Shown piece by piece: positions 34,056-41,891 of a stretch of 64,000 bases of DNA; positions within the stretch are counted from its first letter, which is position 1, and every line of letters starts with the position of its first letter. Both the position numbers and the translations under genes were made by a program. The DNA comes from Maricaulis sp048269565 (lineage in GTDB: Bacteria; Pseudomonadota; Alphaproteobacteria; Caulobacterales; Maricaulaceae): the NCBI RefSeq assembly GCF_048269565.1, contig NZ_JBLXIK010000003.1, positions 186,001-250,000 on the forward strand. The letters are read 5' to 3'. Under the pieces are notes generated by a model. The model was not told the DNA's origin, searched no databases, and saw nothing but the letters and a program-made list of their open reading frames with translations.

Positions 34056-34135
34056 GGGGCTCCTGGGCGCGGGGTTGCGGCCATACTAGCGCGCCGGCGG
34101 GATTCGCCAAGGGCGGGGCGGGCGCACTCACCACC

Positions 34136-35731
34136 TCAGCCGTAAAGCCACTCCGGCAGCCCGGTCGCCAGCCAGGGCAACAACACCACCGCCACAATCG
34201 CCAATATCTGGATCACTACAAACGGGATCGCGCCGCGATAGATGGCAGCTGTGGTCACCGATGGCGGGGCGACGCCGCGCAGGTAGAAGAGGGCGAAGCC
34301 AAAGGGCGGGGTGAGGAAGCTGGTTTGCAGGTTCATCGCCATCAGCACGCCGAGCCAGACCGGATCGATCCCCATCACCAGCAGGATCGGCGCCACGATC
34401 GGCACCACCACGAAGGTGATCTCGATGAAGTCGAGGAAGAAGCCCAGCAGGAACATCACCAGCATCACCACGGCCAGGGCGCCATACTTGCCGCCGGGCA
34501 CGGCGGAGAGGGCGTTCTGGACCACGAGATCGCCGCCGAGCTCGCGGAAAATCAGGGAAAACAGCGCAGCACCGATCAGGATCACGAACACCATCGCCGA
34601 GATATTCGCTGTCGAGGCCATGACATCATCGAGCACGCCGGAGCGTTTCAGGCGCAGCAGGCTGAGCGCGGCGCCGACCAGGGTGATGGCGACCAGGGCG
34701 AAGGCGAGCATGCTGGCGGCCGGGCCGAGATCGGTGACGTAGAGCCGCCGCTCCGAGCCGATATTGGCCAGCAGCACGAGGGCAAACAGGCCGAGCAGGG
34801 CGGCGAGGCCGGCAAAGGCGACCAGCTGGCCGCCCAACGGGTTCTTGGCCGCGCCGGCATTGCGGGCGCCGGCGATGAAGGTCGCACCGACGGCGCCGAC
34901 ACCGGCGGCTTCGGTTGGCGTGGCAACGCCGGTCAGGATCGAGCCGAGCACGGCGGTCATCAGCGCCAGCGGTGGCAGCAGGGCGTGCAGCAGCTGGCCC
35001 CAATCGGTGGCGCCTTCGCTGGCCGGGGCTGCTGGGGCGTCATTGGGGCGGACGATGGCGACGCCGATCTGGTAGAGGATATACATCGCCACCAGGATGA
35101 GACCCGGGATCAGCGCGCCGGCGAAGAGGTCGCCGACCGAGACGATGTCGGGCGAGAAAATCCCCTGCGAGCGCTGCGCTTCCTGATAGGCATTGGAGAT
35201 CTGGTCACCAAGCAGGACCAGCACGATGGAGGGCGGGATGATCTGGCCGAGCGTGCCCGAGGCAGCGATCGAGCCGGCGGCGAGTTCGGGTGAATAGCCG
35301 CGTTTGAGCATGGTTGGCAGGGATAGCAGGCCCATGGTCACCACGGTGGCGCCGACGATGCCGGTCGAGGCGGCCAGCAGGGCGCCGACGATGACGACCG
35401 AAATGCCCAATCCCCCGCGCATGGTGCCGAACAGCGCGCCCATAGCCTCGAGCAATTCCTCGGCGATGCGCGATTTTTCCAGCATCACGCCCATGAAGAC
35501 GAAGAGCGGCACGGCGACGAGAATGGAGCGGTCCATCTCCATCAGATTGCCGTAAATGCGCTGCGGGAAGGCGCGCAGATGTATCGGGTCGAACAGGCCC
35601 AGACTCATTCCCAGCAGGGCGAAGCCGAGCGCCACACCGGCCAGGGTGAAGGCGACCGGATAGCCGCGCAGGAGGGCCGCGAAGGCGGCCAGGAACATCA
35701 GAAACGGCAGGAGCTCGATGAACAGGGCCAT
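34136..35731 (-). CDS. dctM: TRAP transporter large permease (DctM)
   Basis: 531 residues, about 14 membrane segments. PLFVFMGVMLEKSRIAEELL, ASGTLGQIIPPSIVLVLLGD and VGILTGVATPTEAAGVGAVG-like blocks are DctM signatures, and NLQTSFLTPPFGFALFYLRG near the end is specific for the larger DctM subgroup of TakM/mannitol-chloroaromatic type. Start at 35731; the small permease stop is one base away. It forms with DctQ and DctP a Na+-dependent secondary uptake system. Confidence 0.9.
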   Translation of the reverse strand: MALFIELLPFLMFLAAFAALLRGYPVAFTLAGVALGFALLGMSLGLFDPIHLRAFPQRIYGNLMEMDRSILVAVPLFVFMGVMLEKSRIAEELLEAMGALFGTMRGGLGISVVIVGALLAASTGIVGATVVTMGLLSLPTMLKRGYSPELAAGSIAASGTLGQIIPPSIVLVLLGDQISNAYQEAQRSQGIFSPDIVSVGDLFAGALIPGLILVAMYILYQIGVAIVRPNDAPAAPASEGATDWGQLLHALLPPLALMTAVLGSILTGVATPTEAAGVGAVGATFIAGARNAGAAKNPLGGQLVAFAGLAALLGLFALVLLANIGSERRLYVTDLGPAASMLAFALVAITLVGAALSLLRLKRSGVLDDVMASTANISAMVFVILIGAALFSLIFRELGGDLVVQNALSAVPGGKYGALAVVMLVMFLLGFFLDFIEITFVVVPIVAPILLVMGIDPVWLGVLMAMNLQTSFLTPPFGFALFYLRGVAPPSVTTAAIYRGAIPFVVIQILAIVAVVLLPWLATGLPEWLYG

Positions 35732-35732
35732 G

Positions 35733-36515
35733 CTAGATCTCCCCCGCGCTGGCATTGGCCGGGGTCGACGGAGCTTTCTCGCCCGCAATCGTCAGGGCGG
35801 CGCGGGCGGCCATCGAGATGCCCTGCAGGATCATCAGCACGGCAAACAGCGGAATGGCGGTCTTCAGCGCGAACACTAGCGGCAGGCCGTCAGCCTCACG
35901 TGAGCGTTCCAGGATGCGCCAGGTGGAATTCATATAGCCAGTCGAGCTCCACAAGATCAGGGCGCTGGTCGGGATCAGGGCGAGATAGGTGCCGGTGAGG
36001 TCGACCCAGGCTTTGCCGCGTTCGCTCATCTTGGAATAGAAAATATCGACCCGGACATGGCCATCGCTGAGCAGGGTGGAGGCCGAGGCGAGCAGGAAGA
36101 GCAGGGCGTGCATGTAGATCACGCTCTCGGCCAGCTTGGTCGAGGCATAACCGAACACATAGCGCTGTACGACGACGGTTGCCGTCGCGATCACCAGGCC
36201 GAGGGCAAACCAGCGCGCCGCGCCGCCCAGGCTCTGGTTGACGGTGTCGATGATGGCGGTGGCGCGGCGCAGGGCGCCGGTGAGGGCGGCTGGCAGCGCC
36301 ATGAAGCGCCCGGCGATCGCGGCCAGAAGCGGGATCAGCAGAAGCGGCCAGCCAAACCGGCCGATCTGGCCGAGTACACCGCCGATCGCCTGGGCCGTAC
36401 TGGCCAGATGCGCGCCTGACCAGGCCGCGACGCTGCCGCCGCTGGCGATATCGCCCACCGTCAGCGCCAGCACGGCGCCACCGGCGGCCAGGATCAGTCC
36501 GTCCCCCTGCCGCAT
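35733..36515 (-). CDS. dctQ: TRAP transporter small permease (DctQ), N-terminally extended
   Basis: 260 residues. The DctQ four-helix core starts around residue 88 (IIDTVNQSLGGAARWFAL) and includes VVQRYVFGYASTKLAESVIYMH and HVRVDIFYSKMSERGKAWVDL. About 85 residues with extra hydrophobic stretches (near 6-22 and 55-70) precede it; ordinary DctQ proteins are 160-200 residues. The gene lies between dctP (5-base gap) and dctM (1-base gap). Confidence 0.88.
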   Translation of the reverse strand: MRQGDGLILAAGGAVLALTVGDIASGGSVAAWSGAHLASTAQAIGGVLGQIGRFGWPLLLIPLLAAIAGRFMALPAALTGALRRATAIIDTVNQSLGGAARWFALGLVIATATVVVQRYVFGYASTKLAESVIYMHALLFLLASASTLLSDGHVRVDIFYSKMSERGKAWVDLTGTYLALIPTSALILWSSTGYMNSTWRILERSREADGLPLVFALKTAIPLFAVLMILQGISMAARAALTIAGEKAPSTPANASAGEI

Positions 36516-36520
36516 GATGA

Positions 36521-37636
36521 TCAGCCGCCCAGCACGCGTTCGCGCTGCGCCATATAGGGCATTTCCGAGATCCGGTCCCAGCTGCGCATCGAATTGCGCG
36601 TTGCCAGATAGCTGTCATAGACGCGCCGCGTCATCGCATCGCTATTGCCGGTATCGGCCACGACCTGTTCGGAGATCTCGCCGATCCGCTCCCAGATTTC
36701 TTCGCTGAAGCGGCGCAATTGCACGCCGTGCTGATTGATCAGCACGTCCAGCGCCAGGGCGTTCTGGTACTGGTATTCGGCCAGGCTCTGATTGTTCGCA
36801 GCCCAGCAGGCCTGTTGCAGGATTGCCTTGTGGTCGCTGTCGAGCCCGTTCCAGACATCGAGATTGATGCCGACGGCGAGGCTGGAGCCCGGCTCGTGGA
36901 AACCCGGTCCGTAATAGAAGGGCGCTTCGCGGTAGAAGCCGAAGGCGAGGTCATTCCAGGGGCCGACCCATTCGGTCGCGTCGATGGTGCCGTTCTGCAG
37001 CGCCGGATAGATCTCGCCGCCCGACAGGGTGACGGCCGCCGCGCCCAGTTCGCGCAGCACCGAGCCGCCGAGGCCCGGCATGCGCATGCGCAGACCGCGG
37101 AAATCTTCCAGCGAATTGATCTCGCGCTTGAACCAGCCGGCCATCTGGTGTCCGGAATTGCCGGCCTGGAAGGGTTTGATGTTGAACTGGGCCGAAAGTT
37201 CGTCCCACAGGGCCTGGCCACCGCCAAACTCGACCCAGCCCATGATTTCCGCGGCCGTCATGCCCAGCGGCACGGCGGTGAAGAAATTGAAGGCCTGTGA
37301 CTTGCCCTGCCAGTAGTATTCGGCGCCATGATACATGTCGGCGGTGCCTTCGGAGACGGCATCAAAGGCCTCAAACGCGCTGACCAGCTCGCCCGCCGCA
37401 TAGACGCGTACGTCCAGCGTGCCGCCCGAGGCGGCATTGGCGAAGGCGGCGACATTATTCGCGGCGGTGCCGAGGCCGGGGAAATTGGCCGGCCAGGTCG
37501 TGACCATGCGCAATTGTTTGACGCCGCGATTGATCGCCGGTGAGGCCGGTCCCGATGGCTGGGTGCTGTCGCCGCAGGCGGTGGCAACCGTGGCGGCCGC
37601 AATGCTGGCACCGCTGAGAAATGTGCGTCTGTCCAT
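36521..37636 (-). CDS. dctP: TRAP transporter substrate-binding protein (TakP-like DctP)
   Basis: 371 residues. The export signal begins DRRTFLSGASIAAATVATAC, with twin Arg and a possible Cys acylation site near residue 21. The mature domain has AEYYWQGKSQAFNFFTAVPLG-like segment (about 122-142), GWFKREINSLEDFRGLRMRM with the conserved substrate-carboxylate Arg, and GTIDATEWVGPWNDLAFGF. The pattern resembles the alpha-keto-acid-binding TakP branch, so a small carboxylate substrate is likely but not proven. GGAG precedes the ATG at 37636. Confidence 0.88.
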   Translation of the reverse strand: MDRRTFLSGASIAAATVATACGDSTQPSGPASPAINRGVKQLRMVTTWPANFPGLGTAANNVAAFANAASGGTLDVRVYAAGELVSAFEAFDAVSEGTADMYHGAEYYWQGKSQAFNFFTAVPLGMTAAEIMGWVEFGGGQALWDELSAQFNIKPFQAGNSGHQMAGWFKREINSLEDFRGLRMRMPGLGGSVLRELGAAAVTLSGGEIYPALQNGTIDATEWVGPWNDLAFGFYREAPFYYGPGFHEPGSSLAVGINLDVWNGLDSDHKAILQQACWAANNQSLAEYQYQNALALDVLINQHGVQLRRFSEEIWERIGEISEQVVADTGNSDAMTRRVYDSYLATRNSMRSWDRISEMPYMAQRERVLGG

Positions 37637-37658
37637 GCTTGTCTCCCCCAAGAGCGCG

Positions 37659-38429
37659 TCAGTCGTTTTGTGGATCGTCGACCGGACTGTCCTCATCCTC
37701 ATATTCCAGTTCGGCCTGCGGCTTCCACCCCGCGGGGGTCAGAACTTGCAGCGGCTGGAATTGCGACTTGTAAGCCATTTTGCGGCTGCCGCGTACCCAA
37801 TAGCCCAGATAGACGAAGGGCAGGCTGGCCAGTTCGGCCTGGCGGATGGCGTCGAGGATCATGTAGGCGCCCAGACTGCGGCGCTCTGCCTCCGGGTCAT
37901 AGAAGCTGTAGATCATCGACAGTCCGTCGCGCAGCCGGTCGGTCAGCACCGCCGCAACCAGCTCGCCCTCGGCATCGCGGTATTCGGTGACATGGGTGCG
38001 CTGGGCGCCGTCCTCGACCATCATCACGTATTCACCAAACGACATCCCGGCCATGTCGCCGTCATGATGGCGGCTGTCGAGATAGCGGTCGAGCAATTCA
38101 TATTGCTCCAGCGTCGCGGCGACCGCATCGGTGGAAACCCGCAAATCGGCATTTCGGGCGAGAATCTTGCGCCAGCGGCGCTTCCAGTCGAAATTCGTCA
38201 CATCGATGCGCGAGGAGCGGCAGGCATCGCATTGCTCGCAGGCCGGCCGGTAGAGCACCGCCTGGCTGCGGCGAAAGCCGGCATGGGTCAGCGCGTCATT
38301 CAGCGCCGGTCCTTCGCCCGGTTCCAGGCGCGTGAAGACCTTGCGCTCCATGCGGTCCGGCAAATAGGGGCAGGGCGCGGACGCCGTCAGGAAGAAGGGT
38401 ATCTGCTGGGTGGCAAACGGGTGGGTCAC
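37659..38429 (-). CDS. bpt: Aspartate/glutamate leucyltransferase (Bpt)
   Basis: 256 residues. The enzyme adds Leu from leucyl-tRNA to proteins with N-terminal Asp or Glu, creating an N-degron. Seen are FFLTASAPCPYLPDRMERKV, the Cys cluster RPACEQCDACRSSRI and the acyltransferase blocks GMSFGEYVMMVED, YSFYDPEAERRSLGAYMI and YLGYWVRGSRKMAYKSQF. ClpS/ClpA partners are not in the window. The dctP gene starts 22 bases downstream on the same strand. Confidence 0.94.
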   Translation of the reverse strand: MTHPFATQQIPFFLTASAPCPYLPDRMERKVFTRLEPGEGPALNDALTHAGFRRSQAVLYRPACEQCDACRSSRIDVTNFDWKRRWRKILARNADLRVSTDAVAATLEQYELLDRYLDSRHHDGDMAGMSFGEYVMMVEDGAQRTHVTEYRDAEGELVAAVLTDRLRDGLSMIYSFYDPEAERRSLGAYMILDAIRQAELASLPFVYLGYWVRGSRKMAYKSQFQPLQVLTPAGWKPQAELEYEDEDSPVDDPQND

Positions 38430-38471
38430 GTTCTCGCCTTGCGTTGTTTCGGCCTGGTTACCGGCTCGCGC

Positions 38472-40313
38472 TCAAGCCCCACCGAACGCGTAATGCGCGG
38501 CAATATAGGCCGTATACCCCGCCCAGAACAAGATGATTAGTGGTGTGCCGGCCCGCAGATAGTCGACAAAGCGGTAATGCCCGGGGCCCATCACCAGAAG
38601 ATTGGTCTGGTATCCGATCGGCGTCGCGAAGGAGGTATTGGCGGCCAGCAGCACCGTCATCGCGAACAGGGTCGGGTCGAGCCCCATCTGGTTGGCAGCG
38701 CCGATGGCGATCGGTGTGAACAGGATGGCGGTGGCGCTGTTGGACAGCACATTGGTCAGCACCGCGACCAGGATGAACAGCGCCGACATCAACACCACAG
38801 GCCCGAAGGGCGCGAAGACCGAGACCACGCCGAGCGCGAGCAGGTCAGCTGCGCCGGTGACCTGCATCGCCGTACCGAGCGCGATCGCCGAGCCGATCAG
38901 CAGATAGACGCGCATATCGACCGCACGCGCTGCCTGGCGGGTATTGAGACAACCGCCGGCAATCATCGCCACTGCCCCGAGGAATGAGGCCACGGCAATC
39001 GGCATCGCGCCCGTCGCGGCAAACAGCACGACGCCGCCGAAGATCACGCGCGCAATATTGGCGCGGCGCGGATCGGCCAGGGCTGTCGACGACCACTCCA
39101 TCAGCAGCAGGTCGCGGTCGGCCCGCATCGCGCGCATGGCGTTCGACGCGCCGAACAGGAGGAGGGTATCACCGGCCTCAAGCCGGATCTCGCCCATGCG
39201 CGAGCGGATCATGCGGCTGCGGCGCTGGATTCCCAGCACGACGCAGCCGGTCGTGTGACGAAAGCCGATCTGGGCAATGGTGCGCCCGATCAGGCGCGAG
39301 CCGGGCGCGACGACCGCTTCCGTCATTTTCAGCTGGTCGCCCGGGCTCGGATCATCGCCGGGACCGGACGTCTGCAGCAGGCCGCGCATGAAATCGGCAT
39401 TCTTCGACAACAGGTCGGTCAGCGTCTGGCGCGTCGCCGCGACGATGACGAGATCGCCGGGGCGCAATTCGATCTGGTCGAAAGGGGGCAGCAGCGCGTG
39501 TTCGCCGCGCTGGATCATCCGCACGGTCATGTCCGGCAGATCGACGAACATGCCGGCTACAGGCTTCTTGCCGGCCAGCGGGTGGTCGCTGGTCACTTCC
39601 AGCTGGGCAATGAACTGGCGTCCGCCGGCGCCGGCCAGCTCCTCTTCCATCGAGGAATGATCCGGCAGCAGCCGGGGCAGGACGAACATGACGTAGAGCA
39701 CGCCGATCGCGGCGAGGAAGAGGCCCGGAACGGTCGGGGCGAAGAAGCCGAGGTGCACGCCCGATGTCGTCATCAGTGAATCGGCGACCAGCAGATTGGT
39801 CGACGAGCCGATCAGCGTTGTCATGCCGGCAAAGATGCAGACATAGCTCAAGGGAATCATCAGTTTGGACGGGCTTTGTTCCATCCGTTTGGCGATCGCG
39901 CCGAGAATCGGCACGAACATGACCACAACCGGCGTATTGTTGATGAAGGCGCTGATGACGAAGACGAAGGCGAACATGCCCAGCAGGGTCGCCTTGGGAT
40001 ACTGGTCAAAGGAGCGCAGCAGGGCCTGGGTCGGGCCTTCCATGGCGCCGGTCTGGAAAATGCCCTGGCCGACGATCAACAGCGCCATGATGGTAATCAG
40101 CGCCGGATTGGCGAAGCCGGCCAGCAGGGCGGTCACCGATGGATTGTCGGTCTCCAGCGGGAAGAACTGAAAGAAGACCAGCAGGACCGCGACGATGGAC
40201 GCGGACACGATCTCGATCGCGAATCGTTCCCAGCAATAGAAGACGATGGCGATGCACAGGCCGCCGAGGACGGCCCACATCTGCCAATCATCTACAGATG
40301 TCATTTCCGGCAT
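38472..40313 (-). CDS. SLC13-type permease with central TrkA-C domains
   Basis: 613 residues. N-terminal membrane segments (10-200) include AFINNTPVVVMFVPILGAIAKR and GSSTNLLVADSLM. Two soluble TrkA-C (RCK-C) domains follow (about 215-405: RPGDLVIVAATRQTL, RLEAGDTLLLFG). A second membrane half ends in NTSFATPIGYQTNLLVMGPG. This domain order is that of YfbS-like anion permeases, often sulfate or carboxylate carriers with regulatory nucleotide sensing; the ion is not known. Single gene between bpt and motB. Confidence 0.88.
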   Translation of the reverse strand: MPEMTSVDDWQMWAVLGGLCIAIVFYCWERFAIEIVSASIVAVLLVFFQFFPLETDNPSVTALLAGFANPALITIMALLIVGQGIFQTGAMEGPTQALLRSFDQYPKATLLGMFAFVFVISAFINNTPVVVMFVPILGAIAKRMEQSPSKLMIPLSYVCIFAGMTTLIGSSTNLLVADSLMTTSGVHLGFFAPTVPGLFLAAIGVLYVMFVLPRLLPDHSSMEEELAGAGGRQFIAQLEVTSDHPLAGKKPVAGMFVDLPDMTVRMIQRGEHALLPPFDQIELRPGDLVIVAATRQTLTDLLSKNADFMRGLLQTSGPGDDPSPGDQLKMTEAVVAPGSRLIGRTIAQIGFRHTTGCVVLGIQRRSRMIRSRMGEIRLEAGDTLLLFGASNAMRAMRADRDLLLMEWSSTALADPRRANIARVIFGGVVLFAATGAMPIAVASFLGAVAMIAGGCLNTRQAARAVDMRVYLLIGSAIALGTAMQVTGAADLLALGVVSVFAPFGPVVLMSALFILVAVLTNVLSNSATAILFTPIAIGAANQMGLDPTLFAMTVLLAANTSFATPIGYQTNLLVMGPGHYRFVDYLRAGTPLIILFWAGYTAYIAAHYAFGGA

Positions 40314-40424
40314 ATTGTCGTTTCAGGAAGCGTCGGGCCCGATCTGGCCGATGATTACGCTAGCATGCGCCCCGCGGGCTTGCGAAGCCCTTTTGGTGCA
40401 ACTCGCCGGGCCTGGCCGACTTTG

Positions 40425-41339
40425 TCAGAGTTCGTGACCGGCGGGCAGGATCGGTGCCTCGCGCAGCAAGACGATCGAGATGCGGCGATTGCCGGGCATG
40501 TAGGGATCATCTGGATAAAGCGGTTCCGAACCGGCCTTGCCGCGGACCTCATAGATCCGGTCATCCCTGATACCTGCGTCCTGCATGACGGCGCGGGCTG
40601 CGTTGGCGCGGTCGGCGGAAAGATTCCAGTTGGTGTAATCACCCGCTCCGGCAGGGCCGGAATCGGTATGGCCGGAGATCGAAATACGGTTGGGCAGGCG
40701 TTGGGCGATCGCCGCGATGGTATTGATCAGCGTGACGGCGCGCGGATTGGGCTCCACCGCGCCGGGCGCGAACATCGGCCGGCCTTCCTGGTCGATCAGC
40801 TGGATGCGCAGGCCTTCCGGCGTCACATCCATGATCACCTGGTTGGACAGCTCGGCCAGTTCCGGCATGGATTGCATCGCCTGGCGCAGCGACATGGCGG
40901 CGCTCTCGAACAGGGCGTCCTCCCGGCGCTGCTGCGCCTGGGCCATCGCCGACTGGGTCACTTCCGGATTGTCGGTGGTCTCGGCGGTAGAGGCGGGGGT
41001 GACCTCTTCGGTGTCATTGTAGTCTTCGGGCACGCTCGGCGCGAGACGGCGTACCATCGAGGCATCGCCATTGCCCTGGACGCCGTCCTGGCCCGGGGTC
41101 GTGCCGCCGAAGGGCTGGCCGGAGCCGGAGTTCGAGGGGCTGACACTGGCTGGCGCGAAATAATCGGCAATGCCCTGTTTTTGTTCAGGCGTGGTGGTGT
41201 TGATCAGCCACATCAACAGGAAGAAGGCCATCATTGCGGTGACGAAATCGGCGTAGGCCACCTTCCAGGCACCGCCATGGTGTCCGGCGGCAACCTTGTT
41301 GATCTTCTTGATGATGATCGGCCTGTCGTTCGCCGCCAT
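40425..41339 (-). CDS. motB: Flagellar motor stator protein MotB
   Basis: 304 residues. The single membrane helix contains the essential proton-accepting Asp in WKVAYADFVTAMMAFFLLMW (about 25-44). A long flexible linker with many Pro, Gly and Ser follows. The C-terminal OmpA-like peptidoglycan-binding domain (about 160-300) has SISGHTDSGPAGAGDYTNW and LSADRANAARAVM. The ATG at 41339 is chosen over a GTG six bases earlier. motA is not adjacent, as in Caulobacter. Confidence 0.93.
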   Translation of the reverse strand: MAANDRPIIIKKINKVAAGHHGGAWKVAYADFVTAMMAFFLLMWLINTTTPEQKQGIADYFAPASVSPSNSGSGQPFGGTTPGQDGVQGNGDASMVRRLAPSVPEDYNDTEEVTPASTAETTDNPEVTQSAMAQAQQRREDALFESAAMSLRQAMQSMPELAELSNQVIMDVTPEGLRIQLIDQEGRPMFAPGAVEPNPRAVTLINTIAAIAQRLPNRISISGHTDSGPAGAGDYTNWNLSADRANAARAVMQDAGIRDDRIYEVRGKAGSEPLYPDDPYMPGNRRISIVLLREAPILPAGHEL

Positions 41340-41381
41340 GTCCACCCGCCTTGTTTACCGTTACCCAACTCCTGTAGACGG

Positions 41382-41391
41382 TTAACGTTAA
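41382..41391. promoter_or_regulatory. TTAACGTTAA palindrome upstream of motB
   Basis: A perfect 10-bp palindrome in the 87-base gap between the divergent motB and flavin reductase genes, inside GGTTAACGTTAAGG. TTAAC half-sites are bound by CtrA in related bacteria, but the normal spacing is TTAA-N7-TTAA, which this does not match. Confidence 0.3.
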
Positions 41392-41426
41392 GGCGAGGTT
41401 TCGAGCCGGTATCCGAAGGGCAGATT

Positions 41427-41891
41427 TTGATTGATAGCCGAGCTTTCCGTGACGTCCTGGGGTGCTACCCGACCGGCGTGACCATCGTATCGACCTATGC
41501 CGGCGGCGCCGCTTTGGGCATGACGGTCAATTCCTTTGCCTCGGTTTCGCTCGAGCCGCCTCTGGTGCTGTGGTCGATCGAGCGCAGTACGCATCGCTAT
41601 GACCTGCTCCGCCATGCCCGCGATTATGCGATCAACATTCTGGCCCACGACCAGGCCGGGATGGCGGAAAAATGCGCCCACGAGGCCAATCTCGCCCTGT
41701 GCGGGGCGCAGTGTTCCGGCGATGTCGCGCCGTTGATCGAGGGCGCCGTGGCGCGGCTGGTCTGCCGCCAGCGCGCGGTGCACGCCGGCGGCGATCACGA
41801 CATCATCGTCGGCGAGGTCATCGCCTTTGACACACCGCGGGCCGTGCCGTCACTGGTCTTCGTGCGCGGCGGCTATGGCGAGGCCGGCTGA
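41427..41891 (+). CDS. Flavin reductase-like domain protein
   Basis: 154 residues. It has the PF01613 flavin reductase core: FRDVLGCYPTGVTIVST, GMTVNSFASVSLEPPLVLWS and the end GDHDIIVGEVIAF. A TTG start at 41427 is preferred because GAAGGG lies six bases upstream and the domain begins directly after it; no ATG is available. Such enzymes reduce FMN or FAD for a partner monooxygenase. Its end overlaps the convergent penicillin-acylase gene by 19 bases. Confidence 0.85.
   Translation: MIDSRAFRDVLGCYPTGVTIVSTYAGGAALGMTVNSFASVSLEPPLVLWSIERSTHRYDLLRHARDYAINILAHDQAGMAEKCAHEANLALCGAQCSGDVAPLIEGAVARLVCRQRAVHAGGDHDIIVGEVIAFDTPRAVPSLVFVRGGYGEAG

Noticed and set aside
41382..41391. CtrA box upstream of motB
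   Set aside because: TTAA half-sites are present, but their 2-base spacing does not match the TTAA-N7-TTAA consensus.
39876..41426. Long plus-strand frame reading through into the flavin reductase
   Set aside because: The stretch is antisense to the SLC13 permease and motB; only the part from 41427 has domain character and a ribosome site.
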